From Treponema sp. (lineage in GTDB: Bacteria > Spirochaetota > Spirochaetia > Treponematales > Treponemataceae), in NCBI GenBank assembly GCA_017446265.1, contig JAFSRD010000039.1:1-64000 (forward strand): DNA of 64,000 nt, in the 5' to 3' direction. The notes below the pieces were generated by a model. It was not told the DNA's origin. It ran no database searches and saw nothing but the letters and a program-made list of their open reading frames with translations. Below, piece by piece: positions 46,081 to 55,101 of the stretch. Position 1 is the stretch's first letter; every line of letters begins with the position of its first letter. A program made the translations under genes and the position numbers.

Positions 46081-46494
46081 ATGGCATTGCGCTTCGATGA
46101 TTTTTCATTCAACACGCTTATAGGCGAAGCATCAGTCATTTCCGGCACGCTCCACATAAACGGCTCTGTACGCATTGAAGGCGACATAGACGGAAACCTT
46201 GAAACAGACGGCAATGTGCAAATTGGGGAGCGTGCACGCATTAGAGGAAATATCGATGCAAAATCGGCAATCATACGCGGCATTGTGCTCGGCGATATCA
46301 TTGCAAAAGAAGGCGTTTTTTTGCTCTCGTCCGCCGTTGTGCTCGGAGACATCATTTCAAAAAAAGTGCAGATAGAGGAAAATGTCGTCTTTCACGGTCA
46401 CTGCATATCGCTTAGCGAAGACGAAAAATACGAGGCGGCATCAGAGCAGTATCTTCAAGCAAAGGCGATTCGCGGCAAGGCGGTATTTGCATGA
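46081..46494 (+). CDS. bactofilin-like polymer-forming cytoskeletal protein
   Basis: 137 residues. The core repeats a short beta-helix rung: SVISGTLHINGSVRIEGDIDGNLETDG, QIGERARIRGNIDAKSAIIRGIVLGDI, typical of bactofilin (DUF583). Bactofilins polymerise without nucleotide and place cell-wall enzymes; here the enzyme is probably the M23 peptidase encoded 4 nt upstream. No strong Shine-Dalgarno site; coupled translation likely. Confidence 0.92.
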   Translation: MALRFDDFSFNTLIGEASVISGTLHINGSVRIEGDIDGNLETDGNVQIGERARIRGNIDAKSAIIRGIVLGDIIAKEGVFLLSSAVVLGDIISKKVQIEENVVFHGHCISLSEDEKYEAASEQYLQAKAIRGKAVFA

Positions 46495-47021
46495 ACACGA
46501 TAGAGCACATCAATTCATCGCTGTATTTTTCTGCTGTTGCGTCTGCTGCAAGCGAATCGGCAAAAAAGAAAGAAAAACAACGCACAAGTTCCAAAATCAG
46601 CGCATTCAAAGCATCGCTTATAAAAAATGGAGAGATAAATGAGCTTGCTTCAAATGGACTGCCACCTGAAATCGCAGGAATGTCTGTTGACGAAGCGATT
46701 GTTTTTTTGAAAGACAGGGTTACTATGGCAGGCGATACGCTTGTTGACTCGCAGTCGGCAGCTGCGTTTGCGGCGTACCGTAACGCAGTGGGGCAGTTTA
46801 TAAAATATGTTGTCAAGTTCGGCTTTGAAAAAGAAACGCACGAGCGGCTCATGGACACGCGGACATTTCGCAAAAAAGCGCCGTTCGTTCAAATTCACGT
46901 TGTAGACAACAAGCTCAACGAACTTGCGTCTGCAATCCTCGCCAATCAAATTGACAAGCTTGCATTGTTAAAAAAAGTAGAAGAAATACAAGGGCTGATT
47001 GTCGATTTAGTTGCATCATAA
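46491..47021 (+). CDS. yaaR: YaaR (DUF327) family protein
   Basis: 176 residues, helical, soluble. Matches YaaR by length and by the segment GMSVDEAIVFLKDRVTMAGDTLVDSQ and KYVVKFGFEKETHERLMD. Function unproven in the family. It overlaps the bactofilin stop by ATGA. In Bacillus subtilis yaaR lies two genes from yaaT (ricT); here it is directly next to the RicT-like gene, which supports a shared process. Confidence 0.88.
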   Translation: MNTIEHINSSLYFSAVASAASESAKKKEKQRTSSKISAFKASLIKNGEINELASNGLPPEIAGMSVDEAIVFLKDRVTMAGDTLVDSQSAAAFAAYRNAVGQFIKYVVKFGFEKETHERLMDTRTFRKKAPFVQIHVVDNKLNELASAILANQIDKLALLKKVEEIQGLIVDLVAS

Positions 47022-47043
47022 CGAGTTCAGTTCGGGAGTTTTT

Positions 47044-47985
47044 ATGAGCGACATTTTTGAAAATGATTTTGAAGACGATATAGATAAAAACGAGCGTGAA
47101 AATTTAGAAGCGTTTGAAGACATAGGTGAGGACAGTTTTCAAAGCGACATGAATTTCATGCCCGACAGACCGCTCTATCACCTTAAACTTGCCTACTCGC
47201 GTGAAAGTATTTATGCCACTTCGGAAAATGTAGACGATGTAAAAGCAGGCGACTGGGTAATTGTGGCGTCGCGCTATGGCAAAGATATGGCAATTGTGCT
47301 CGGCAAGACAAAAAAACCGTATGGCATCAAGCAGTCAGACATTGTAGAGATAGAACGCCTTACGAACAAGGACGATTTTAAACGCGCAGACGAATTAAAA
47401 GCAAAAGAAGAAAATGCTGCTGTAATATTTAAAGAAAAAGTGGCCATGCACAATCTCGATATGAAGCTTGTCGCCGTCCATTTTTTAGTCGGCGAGCAAA
47501 AAGCGTTATTCTTTTTCAGTTCCGACAATCGTGTAGATTTCCGCGAGCTTGTAAAAGATTTAGTCGCTGTATTTAAGATGCGTATAGAACTACGACAAAT
47601 CGGCATACGAGACGAAACGCGCATTATTGGCGGACTTGGGATTTGCGGTCGCCCCTATTGCTGTCACGCCGTATCGGACAAGATTCGCCCCGTCTCCATA
47701 CGCATGGCAAAAGACCAGAACCTGTCGCTCAATTCCATGAATATATCAGGTCAATGCGGCAGGCTTTTGTGCTGCCTTTCCTACGAATACGACTGGTATA
47801 ACGAAGTGCGCAAGCATCTGCCGCAAAAAGGGATTAAGCTGTATTACGACGGAACAAATTTTAAAATCACTGAAGTAAACCCTATCACTTCAATGATAAA
47901 AATGCTCGGCGATGACGGGCGGCTGCTTGAAGTAAACGCAAAGCGATTTAGCAAAGATTCAAACAACCACTGGACAGTACAGTAG
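47044..47985 (+). CDS. ricT: PSP1-domain protein RicT (YaaT)-like
   Basis: 313 residues. An acidic N-terminus (~40 residues), then the PSP1/RicT core with the cysteine groups GICGRPYCCHAVS and GQCGRLLCCLSYE that in B. subtilis RicT ligate a 4Fe-4S cluster shared with RicA and RicF. There the complex works with RNase Y in mRNA maturation; whether RicA/RicF partners exist here cannot be told from this window. ATG at 47044 has GGGAG. The stop codon directly abuts the stop of the convergent methyltransferase gene. Confidence 0.9.
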   Translation: MSDIFENDFEDDIDKNERENLEAFEDIGEDSFQSDMNFMPDRPLYHLKLAYSRESIYATSENVDDVKAGDWVIVASRYGKDMAIVLGKTKKPYGIKQSDIVEIERLTNKDDFKRADELKAKEENAAVIFKEKVAMHNLDMKLVAVHFLVGEQKALFFFSSDNRVDFRELVKDLVAVFKMRIELRQIGIRDETRIIGGLGICGRPYCCHAVSDKIRPVSIRMAKDQNLSLNSMNISGQCGRLLCCLSYEYDWYNEVRKHLPQKGIKLYYDGTNFKITEVNPITSMIKMLGDDGRLLEVNAKRFSKDSNNHWTVQ

Positions 47986-48717
47986 CTATTTCAGCACACA
48001 CACAAGCATTGCGCTCTCTTCAGCAAATGCCTCTTTAGAAAACGAACCGTAAAATTCAAATTCGCAAAATCCTGCGCTCTGTGCAAAGTCAACAATTTCC
48101 GTTTTTGTGAGCGGGTACAATTCCTCGTCTTTCATAACGGGAAGGATTTTTCCGTTGCCTGTTTCAATCGTTTGCGTCAGCGATACGCGTCCGCGTTCAT
48201 CAGAAACAAAAAATGAATCTTGCTTTACACGTATGCTTCCTCGCGGCGGCATATGCGTTGCACCGTTTTTTTCCAAACGATAAAAATTATAGAGTTGGAG
48301 CACGAGCATGCCGTCTTGTGCAAGTAGTGTTTTGCAGTCAATAAAAAACTTTTTCAGCAATTCTTTTTCACGAATAAAAACAATTCTGCTGTTCAAACAT
48401 GAAATGATGTTGTAAAAATTTTTGCCAAGAAAACGCGTCATCTCAAGTGTTGAAAGCTGAAAAAAGCGAATCGGCGTAAGCTGCGTTTTGCGATGCAACG
48501 CTGCAGCAGTAATAAGCTCTTTTGACACTTCAAGCCCTGTTACATCTGAACCATCTTTTACTAAAAAATGCTCAAGCGCGCCTGTTCCACATCCTATATG
48601 CAAAAACCGTACCGGAGGAGCATAGTGCGTTTTTATAGCAGCATAAAACTCCTGCTGTTCAGCTGTCACTGGATAGAGTTCATCGTAATACTCTACTGCA
48701 TTTTGCATAAACGTCAT
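47986..48717 (-). CDS. SAM-dependent methyltransferase
   Basis: 243 residues, class I methyltransferase. Motif I is FLHIGCGTGALEHFLVKDG, the acidic end of beta2 is in VTGLEVSKELI, and a later hydrophobic strand DGMLVLQLYNF follows. The substrate is unknown; small-molecule type is likely. Back-to-back with ricT without a gap. Predicted leaderless: TATGAT ends 6 nt before the ATG. Confidence 0.85.
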   Translation of the reverse strand: MTFMQNAVEYYDELYPVTAEQQEFYAAIKTHYAPPVRFLHIGCGTGALEHFLVKDGSDVTGLEVSKELITAAALHRKTQLTPIRFFQLSTLEMTRFLGKNFYNIISCLNSRIVFIREKELLKKFFIDCKTLLAQDGMLVLQLYNFYRLEKNGATHMPPRGSIRVKQDSFFVSDERGRVSLTQTIETGNGKILPVMKDEELYPLTKTEIVDFAQSAGFCEFEFYGSFSKEAFAEESAMLVCVLK

Positions 48718-48723
48718 AATTCT

Positions 48724-48752
48724 ATCATAAAAAAAAATTTGCAGAAAATCAA
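48724..48752 (-). promoter_or_regulatory. promoter of methyltransferase gene, predicted leaderless
   Basis: Minus strand TTGATT (48752-48747), 17-bp spacer, TATGAT (48729-48724), 6 nt, ATG at 48717. Confidence 0.75.
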
Positions 48753-48829
48753 CATGGTACGCATAACGCGGAAATCAGTTTTTAAACTCTTCAGTTGAGC
48801 AAAAGAGCAGCGCGTACGAGCTGCACGTC

Positions 48830-50665
48830 TTACTCCTCGCTCATGGGAATGTCAGGCAGTTCTGGTTGCGGCGCAGGTGCCTCCGGCGGGGGCGCAATGA
48901 CGTTGCCCGCAGCATCTGTCTCTGTAACCGTCCTGCGTTCTGCCGCTTCGCGCGCTGCATCTGAATATACGAAACGTACTGTTTCAACTTGCTCTCGATG
49001 GCGTGATTTGAGCAGCAGCGTGTTTGTATCTGCGCGGAACACGTACCCTGAAGAGTTATATGTTTCAAAGCGTGGGTCTGTTCTGAACGCGATATTATAA
49101 ATGTAAATCGTCCTAAAGCGTTGTATTCCATTAATAATCACGTAGTGCGTGTAGCTTTGCGGAAAATCAATCGTAATGTTCACCGTGCCCATGCTGTCTT
49201 TGTTGAATGTCATGTTTGTGGCGCATGTCCACGACCACACTGCCTCATTGTTGTCAAATCCGAGCAACGCAAAATGCGGATAGTATGGATTGTCGTGCAC
49301 AATAATGGGATACAGTTCTGCAAGCGTACGCAAGTCGAACGATGCGCTTTCTGCAAGGTACGAATTTATGATGACATATCCGCCACGCTCAATCACCGTG
49401 TTTCCTGACGCGCGTCCGTACCGCAAAAGCGCATCTCCAACTTCTGCCGCCTGAATGACTGAGAGGAATGTTCCGCTTTCAGAAATAGTCACAAGCTCGT
49501 TTTCAACATTGCATGCCGCAGCAATCACATTGAGGCACACGGGAACAGCAGCTTCAAGCAACGAGGCGAGCGTTCCATTTTTTTCAAGCAATGAATCATA
49601 CACGCGAAGCACATGCGTTGCCTGCATAACAGTACATGCCTGCTCGTCGAGCGCGGCGCCAGTTGCAAGCAGACGGCGTACTGACGCAGAGCCAGGATGC
49701 ATGCACATGTAGTCGTCAATTCGCGGAACAGCGAATGCATCGAGAGTGTTCTGCATAACTATATCGTTAAAACTTACCAGTTGCTGCTGAAGCGAAGGCA
49801 GCATTGCCGCAAGCGAATCAAAATACGGTGAAGAAAGATATGTGCGCTGCATGCCGCGTCTGAACGATGAGGGAACAGCATCAAGTGCTTCGTTGTAGCG
49901 TCCCCGTTCAGACATTGCCGCAACAAACGAAACAGCTTCCTGCTCAGTGATTGCGGCAGTGCTTTGCGCCGTGAACGCAGAAATCAAATTTTGCTTGAAT
50001 GCGCTTATTGTGCTGTTATACGCAGCACTGTCTGCGGCAGCAAAACGCGATACGCTTTCAAATGTAAATTTCTTCGTCGCATCATAATACGAATATGTCG
50101 CATTGTTCATGCGATTTGTAAATGCAATAACATTGCCATCTATGCCCGCCGCCGTAAGCTCCCACTGGCTGCTGCGCAGATCAAGCTGCAAATACGTATT
50201 TGTATGCGTAACTATTGACGCGCCGCTTGTAAGCGTGTATGGAATGCGAAAATCACTTACGCCATCTGGAAGCTGCGCATGAAGCAAAAGGCGTGCTGTG
50301 TCTGTGTCGTCGCTCAAAGAAAATTGGAGCGCAATATTGCCTGAAAATATAAATTCACACGAAAGCGCGTCTCTGCTCCAGGAAATGAGCTGCACACTCC
50401 TCCACGCTTGCTCGCCGCTTCTCAACATTGCTGCATTTCGTTCGTCGTCTACAATAAACGAAATGCCGTTAAATGCAACATTCATCCTGTTGCGCAATGA
50501 TGTCGTGCCATCTTCTGCACGCAATTCTGCAAGCGTGACACGAAGCGCGCCTATCTTTTCAGATATGACAGAATCACTTCTAAATTGCATGATAAAAATG
50601 CCGACAATTATAATAGCGTAAGCAAAAAGCAAACCAAATGCTTTTTTGACAGTATTCGTGTGCAT
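48830..50665 (-). CDS. hypothetical membrane-anchored protein with Pro-rich tail
   Basis: 611 residues. One N-terminal membrane helix (~10-27, FGLLFAYAIIIVGIFIM) then a large extracytoplasmic part with mixed beta structure and a C-terminal Pro/Glu-rich tail (PPPEAPAPQPELP). I do not recognise the family; it is probably specific to treponemes. The N-terminus lacks a signal-peptidase site, so it is likely anchored. Divergent from the TPR lipoprotein gene, and leaderless by promoter position. Confidence 0.75.
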   Translation of the reverse strand: MHTNTVKKAFGLLFAYAIIIVGIFIMQFRSDSVISEKIGALRVTLAELRAEDGTTSLRNRMNVAFNGISFIVDDERNAAMLRSGEQAWRSVQLISWSRDALSCEFIFSGNIALQFSLSDDTDTARLLLHAQLPDGVSDFRIPYTLTSGASIVTHTNTYLQLDLRSSQWELTAAGIDGNVIAFTNRMNNATYSYYDATKKFTFESVSRFAAADSAAYNSTISAFKQNLISAFTAQSTAAITEQEAVSFVAAMSERGRYNEALDAVPSSFRRGMQRTYLSSPYFDSLAAMLPSLQQQLVSFNDIVMQNTLDAFAVPRIDDYMCMHPGSASVRRLLATGAALDEQACTVMQATHVLRVYDSLLEKNGTLASLLEAAVPVCLNVIAAACNVENELVTISESGTFLSVIQAAEVGDALLRYGRASGNTVIERGGYVIINSYLAESASFDLRTLAELYPIIVHDNPYYPHFALLGFDNNEAVWSWTCATNMTFNKDSMGTVNITIDFPQSYTHYVIINGIQRFRTIYIYNIAFRTDPRFETYNSSGYVFRADTNTLLLKSRHREQVETVRFVYSDAAREAAERRTVTETDAAGNVIAPPPEAPAPQPELPDIPMSEE

Positions 50666-50671
50666 TGTGTC

Positions 50672-50700
50672 AGTTTACCTGATGATGCAATGAATTGCAA
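50672..50700 (-). promoter_or_regulatory. promoter of the 611-residue membrane protein, predicted leaderless
   Basis: Minus strand TTGCAA (50700-50695), 17-bp spacer, TAAACT (50677-50672), 6 nt, ATG at 50665. Confidence 0.6.
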
Positions 50701-50748
50701 CTGTAATTTTACGCCTCATTGATTATTTTATATAAAAGGACTAAAACG

Positions 50749-52296
50749 ATGAAAAAGATTCTCATACATATGTTCCTCGTCACAGTTGTTTCGCTGTTTA
50801 TGCTTTCATGCACAAGTACGCCCAGCCGACAGACTGAAGAAACGCATGCTGCAGAAAATCAATCCGCACATGTTGCTGCGACAGAACCGATTGCTGACAC
50901 CCCCGAAAAAGAAGCGGTACAAGAACGCACGCTGGAAACTACAAAAACTGCGGCTCCTGAACCACAAACTGAGCAAGCACTGGAAACAACAGCGCAGGAA
51001 GCAATAATTTCACCAGAGCTTGCGTTTATGCAACAAGTGCAAAATTATCTTGCTAAAAACGACATACGCGGCGCGCTCAACTGCTTTAACGACATGCCTG
51101 AAGCAGCAGCGCACAACACAGACACAGATGTCTTGTACGCTTCGCTGTTGCTCTCTGACGGACGCATACAAGATGCGCAAAATATTGCAGACGAGCTTCT
51201 CAAAAACAACAACGACAACATCGACGTGCTTGAATTGAACGCGTATATTGCGTTCATCACAAACAGCAAAAATCGCGACAGTTTGCTAAAACAGATTCTT
51301 GCAAAAGAACCGTACAATGCGCAGGCAAATATGCTGCAAGCGCAAGTGCATTTCGCAAAACATCGTTACAAGCTTGCAAACAACTCGTATCAAAATGTGC
51401 TTAAAGGCAACCCGAACAATGTCGATGCGCTGTTCGGTTACGGTCAAACAATGTTCTATATGAAAGAGACGGGCATTGACGAACTAAAAGAAGCAGAGAA
51501 CGCGTTCCAAAAAGTTCTTGCCATAGACAGCACGCATGCGCTTGCACTTTCCTACTTGGGCAAAATCGCTGCGGAAGATAAAAATTATTTGCGCGCAACG
51601 TCATACATTCAAAAGGCAATTGCAGTGGATGATGCAAATTATGATTTTTTCATGGACTTAGGAACATATATGCGCTATCAAGGAAAATTCAGCGATGCAG
51701 AAAATGCATGGACGCGTGCAATCGCCTTGGAGCCGTCATATTTTCTTGCATACACATACCGCGCAAGTTTATACAAGGAGCAAAAAAAATATGCACAGGC
51801 ACTTGCAGACTTCAATAAAGCAGTCGAAACAAATCCAAAATATTATTACGCGTATGAAGACATAGGCATGCTTGAATGGCGCGAGCAGAATTGGGCAAAA
51901 TCTCGTGCAGCATTTCAAAACGCGCTCACATTCAACAAAGACAACATTTCATATGCGCTTATGGTTGGCGCAACATATTTAAAAGAAAAAAAATCTGCCG
52001 ACTGCAAAAAATTTCTTGCACAATTTATGCGCACCATGAACCGCGCTACAGTGCAATATGACATGGCAAGGCTATACCACGACCAAGGCGGCATAAACGC
52101 AGAGAATACAATTCGCCTTAAGCTCGACAAAATTGAACAATCTGCCGAGCGAGGAAAAATGTGGTACTACATGGGACTATATTATGAGTTGCTCGGCTCA
52201 ACAAGCGCGGCAAACGAATACTATTCAAAAGTTATGAATATGAACGCATCGCTCTTTTTTGAATACGAGCTTGCATTGTGGAGCATAAACAAGTGA
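50749..52296 (+). CDS. TPR-repeat lipoprotein
   Basis: 515 residues. Signal peptide with lipobox MLSC (C20), then an Ala/Glu/Thr-rich low-complexity linker (~20-90) and about ten tetratricopeptide repeats (e.g. NVDALFGYGQTMFYMKE, HALALSYLGKIAAEDKNYLR, YFLAYTYRASLYKEQKKYAQ). It should be a lipid-anchored periplasmic scaffold for protein-protein contacts. ATG at 50749 follows AAAAGGA. Its 3' end overlaps traB by 4 nt. Confidence 0.9.
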   Translation: MKKILIHMFLVTVVSLFMLSCTSTPSRQTEETHAAENQSAHVAATEPIADTPEKEAVQERTLETTKTAAPEPQTEQALETTAQEAIISPELAFMQQVQNYLAKNDIRGALNCFNDMPEAAAHNTDTDVLYASLLLSDGRIQDAQNIADELLKNNNDNIDVLELNAYIAFITNSKNRDSLLKQILAKEPYNAQANMLQAQVHFAKHRYKLANNSYQNVLKGNPNNVDALFGYGQTMFYMKETGIDELKEAENAFQKVLAIDSTHALALSYLGKIAAEDKNYLRATSYIQKAIAVDDANYDFFMDLGTYMRYQGKFSDAENAWTRAIALEPSYFLAYTYRASLYKEQKKYAQALADFNKAVETNPKYYYAYEDIGMLEWREQNWAKSRAAFQNALTFNKDNISYALMVGATYLKEKKSADCKKFLAQFMRTMNRATVQYDMARLYHDQGGINAENTIRLKLDKIEQSAERGKMWYYMGLYYELLGSTSAANEYYSKVMNMNASLFFEYELALWSINK

Positions 52297-53477
52297 GTCA
52301 AACGCAAAAAACGCTTTCTCTAAACGGCAGAACTATAACGTTGCTCGGCACTGCGCACATCTCAAACGAAAGCATTGCAGAAGTGATTGCTACAATCGAA
52401 AATCTACGCCCTGACTGTGTTGCGATTGAGCTTGATGAAAAACGCCGAGCTTCCATGACAGACCCTGAAGGATATCGCAAGCTTGATATTATTGCAGTGC
52501 TCAAACGCAAAGAAGGATTTTTGCTTTTAGCAAATCTCGTGCTCGCTTCTTTCCAAAAGCGCATGGGGCAAAATGTCGGTGTAAAGCCTGGCGATGAAAT
52601 GCTCGCAGCCATGACCGCCGCAAGCAAACTGAACATTCCGTGCATTATGATAGACCGCCCTATTGCAATAACGCTGCGCCGCGCGTGGGCAAAAAATTCG
52701 CTGTGGGGAAAATGCAAGCTCCTTTCAGCATTGATTGCAAGCGCATTTGACAAAGAATCAGTTTCTCCAGAGCAAATTGAAGCGCTCAAAAAATCAAACG
52801 AAATGGATTCAATGATGAACGAACTTTCAGAATTTTTGCCGACAGTAAAAGAAGTTTTAATAAATGAACGCGACAAATACCTTGCGTGCCACATCTGGAA
52901 AGCGCACGAAAACAATACGCTTGCAGTGCTTGGCGCAGGGCATTTGCCAGGCGTACAAGCGCACCTTGAAAAGCTTGCAGCAGGCGAAGAGACAGCGGAC
53001 ACGAGCGATATAGAAGACATTCCGCAAAAACGCGGCATTGCAAAATATGCAGGCTGGATAATTCCCGCTTTGATAATTATTCTTATCGTTACAGGATTTA
53101 TTTTAGGCGGCAAAAACGTTGGCAGCAAAATGGTAGGCAGCTGGATTTTATGGAACGGTGTGCTCGCAGCAATTAGCGCACTCGCAGCGGGCGCGCATCC
53201 TTTAACAATATTAACCGCAGCAGTTGGAGCGCCGCTCACATCGCTTACGCCAGTTGTCGGTGTTGGCATTCTTACCGGCATTGTGCAAGCTATTGTATGC
53301 AAGCCGAAAGTTTCAGATATGGAAACGCTGCAAAACGATGTCGCAAGCGTCAAAGGCTGGTATCGCAACAGAATTTTGCGCGTGCTGCTCGTATTTGCGC
53401 TTTCATCTCTTGGAAGTTCAATAGGCACATTTGTAGCGGGAGCGGACATTATTAAATCTCTTCCTGGAATACAATAA
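52293..53477 (+). CDS. TraB-family membrane protein
   Basis: 394 residues from GTG at 52293, which overlaps the upstream TGA (GTGA). The N-terminal domain has the TraB/GumN-type motifs LLGTAHISNESIAEV and GAGHLPGV, with acidic residues (VAIELDEKRR) in a putative metal site; the C-terminal ~150 residues form about four membrane helices (IIPALIIILIVTGFILGG onward). TraB of enterococcal plasmids lowers pheromone output; the wider family is thought to be metalloprotease-like. Role in spirochaetes unknown. Confidence 0.88.
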   Translation: MSQTQKTLSLNGRTITLLGTAHISNESIAEVIATIENLRPDCVAIELDEKRRASMTDPEGYRKLDIIAVLKRKEGFLLLANLVLASFQKRMGQNVGVKPGDEMLAAMTAASKLNIPCIMIDRPIAITLRRAWAKNSLWGKCKLLSALIASAFDKESVSPEQIEALKKSNEMDSMMNELSEFLPTVKEVLINERDKYLACHIWKAHENNTLAVLGAGHLPGVQAHLEKLAAGEETADTSDIEDIPQKRGIAKYAGWIIPALIIILIVTGFILGGKNVGSKMVGSWILWNGVLAAISALAAGAHPLTILTAAVGAPLTSLTPVVGVGILTGIVQAIVCKPKVSDMETLQNDVASVKGWYRNRILRVLLVFALSSLGSSIGTFVAGADIIKSLPGIQ

Positions 53478-53602
53478 CGAGTGACACATCAACTTCAGAA
53501 GTTATTGCATTGGCACACTCGCTTTGCAGTATCGTGAATTACAACATTTTATTCTTTTCTAACAAATTTTTAATCATCGTTTAATGTATCAAACAAGTTG
53601 AT

Positions 53603-53611
53603 TGTTATATT
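53603..53611 (+). promoter_or_regulatory. extended -10 promoter of tolC-like gene, predicted leaderless
   Basis: TGT-TATATT (53603-53611); ATG at 53620 begins 8 nt later. A TATACT box at 53611-53616 overlaps but would place the start inside the ATG. No good -35. Confidence 0.55.
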
Positions 53612-53619
53612 ATACTGTC

Positions 53620-55032
53620 ATGCGAACAAAACTGACAATAAGCCTTGTCGCGTTGCATGTTGCTATGAGCACGCTTTTTTGCCAAATAGCAATAACAGAA
53701 TTGCTGCAAGGCTATCTTCAAAACGACATTGAGCTGCAAAAACTTGCCGCCGCCACTGACGCGGCATCGCTTTCAAACAATGCCACAAAAATCAACAACG
53801 GTTTTACCATGCAACTTGCTACAGGCACCGTTTCATTCAAGGCAGGTGGCTCTAACCCGCGCATAACGTTTAGACCACAGGCAAGCGCGACTATCCCGCA
53901 AGCAAACAACCTTACGGTTTCCGCATCAAGCGAAGTGACGATTGGGCAAAACGGCAACATAGAAAACACAGACATAACTGCTTCCGTAGACATTATCTCG
54001 CCAAATATAGGTTCGCGCAAAGTGACACTGCTCAAATCGGAGCGCGCGCTTTTGCAGGCACAGCGCAACTTGCAAAATGGCGCACTTATCGCAGAGCGGG
54101 ATTTTTACAACAGCTTAAAATCGCTCTACTCGCTTGCAAGCACGATTGCGCAAACACAAAAAGATTTATACGACGACCAAATTACGCTCGATGGATTGCG
54201 CGCGCGAGGCTACAGCACAACATCTTCTACATATCGTGCACAGCACATGAAAGTGCTCTCCGACGAGCACACTGTTCAAACAACGCAGCGGTCGCTCGAC
54301 AGAGAAGCGACTATTTTTCTTGCAAAGTGCGGCATTTCATACGACAGCGAAAAAAGCGCACAAGAATATTTGCCGCTCCAAATTCCTGAAGTTGAGCCTG
54401 TTGACATCACTTCGTTTAGCAAAGAGTCGTATGCAAAAATTGAAAGCGCAATCTGGACAAACTACATCAACTCGCTCTCGCGCAAAGCAGACAAAGACAT
54501 TACGCTCAAAGCAAACGGCGGCTACACATTCGACAACTCTGCAACAGATTCTGATTCTGCAAATATTGGAGCTTCGCTTTCGTGGAGCGGATTGTCTGCA
54601 AGCGCGGGCATTGCAATTCCAACTGCAAACAAAACTGCTGCCTCGTCGCCTGCGTACACATTTTCGCTTGCAATAAATCCTGCATCATTTTTTCTTTCAG
54701 ACATTACGAAAAAACAAAAGGCGCTTGCAGAAAAGCAAGAGCAGCTAGAAATCAAATCGGCAGAAGACAATTACAACACTATGTTCATCACGCAGCAAAC
54801 ATCGCTTGCAAACATTCTGTGGGAAAAGCAGCGCAACGGCGAGTTGTACGACATGTACAAGACGCTTGAAGCAGACAATGCACGCTATTTTTCGCAAGGC
54901 ATAATCACCGAAAGCGAATACCGTTCGGCACTTGTGAACAAAGAGCTTTACCGCTACAAAATGCTCGTGAACGACATTGAATTGATAATGTACAACAACG
55001 AAACAACGTTGTTGTTTTGCCAAGACGACTAA
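53620..55032 (+). CDS. TolC-family outer-membrane efflux protein
   Basis: 470 residues. Signal peptide MRTKLTISLVALHVAMSTLFCQ, then OEP repeats: long helices with heptads (LLKSERALLQAQRNLQNG, SAEDNYNTMFITQQTSLANI) alternating with Ser/Thr-rich beta strands (FTMQLATGTVSFKAGG, TVSASSEVTIGQNG). It should form the outer-membrane duct of the pump encoded by the next three genes. Start at 53620 fits both signal peptide and promoter. Confidence 0.88.
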   Translation: MRTKLTISLVALHVAMSTLFCQIAITELLQGYLQNDIELQKLAAATDAASLSNNATKINNGFTMQLATGTVSFKAGGSNPRITFRPQASATIPQANNLTVSASSEVTIGQNGNIENTDITASVDIISPNIGSRKVTLLKSERALLQAQRNLQNGALIAERDFYNSLKSLYSLASTIAQTQKDLYDDQITLDGLRARGYSTTSSTYRAQHMKVLSDEHTVQTTQRSLDREATIFLAKCGISYDSEKSAQEYLPLQIPEVEPVDITSFSKESYAKIESAIWTNYINSLSRKADKDITLKANGGYTFDNSATDSDSANIGASLSWSGLSASAGIAIPTANKTAASSPAYTFSLAINPASFFLSDITKKQKALAEKQEQLEIKSAEDNYNTMFITQQTSLANILWEKQRNGELYDMYKTLEADNARYFSQGIITESEYRSALVNKELYRYKMLVNDIELIMYNNETTLLFCQDD

Positions 55033-55101
55033 AGCAGCATCTGTGCATGGCTACGCCCTGTTTGCCGATAGGCTTTTGCCCAATTTTTAGGAGATATGCT
55101 G

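Noticed and set aside
52298-53449. 383-codon open frame antisense to the TraB-family gene
   Set aside because: Ser/Ile/Thr-rich shadow of a well-supported gene in the same codon phase; no ribosome-binding site or family resemblance.
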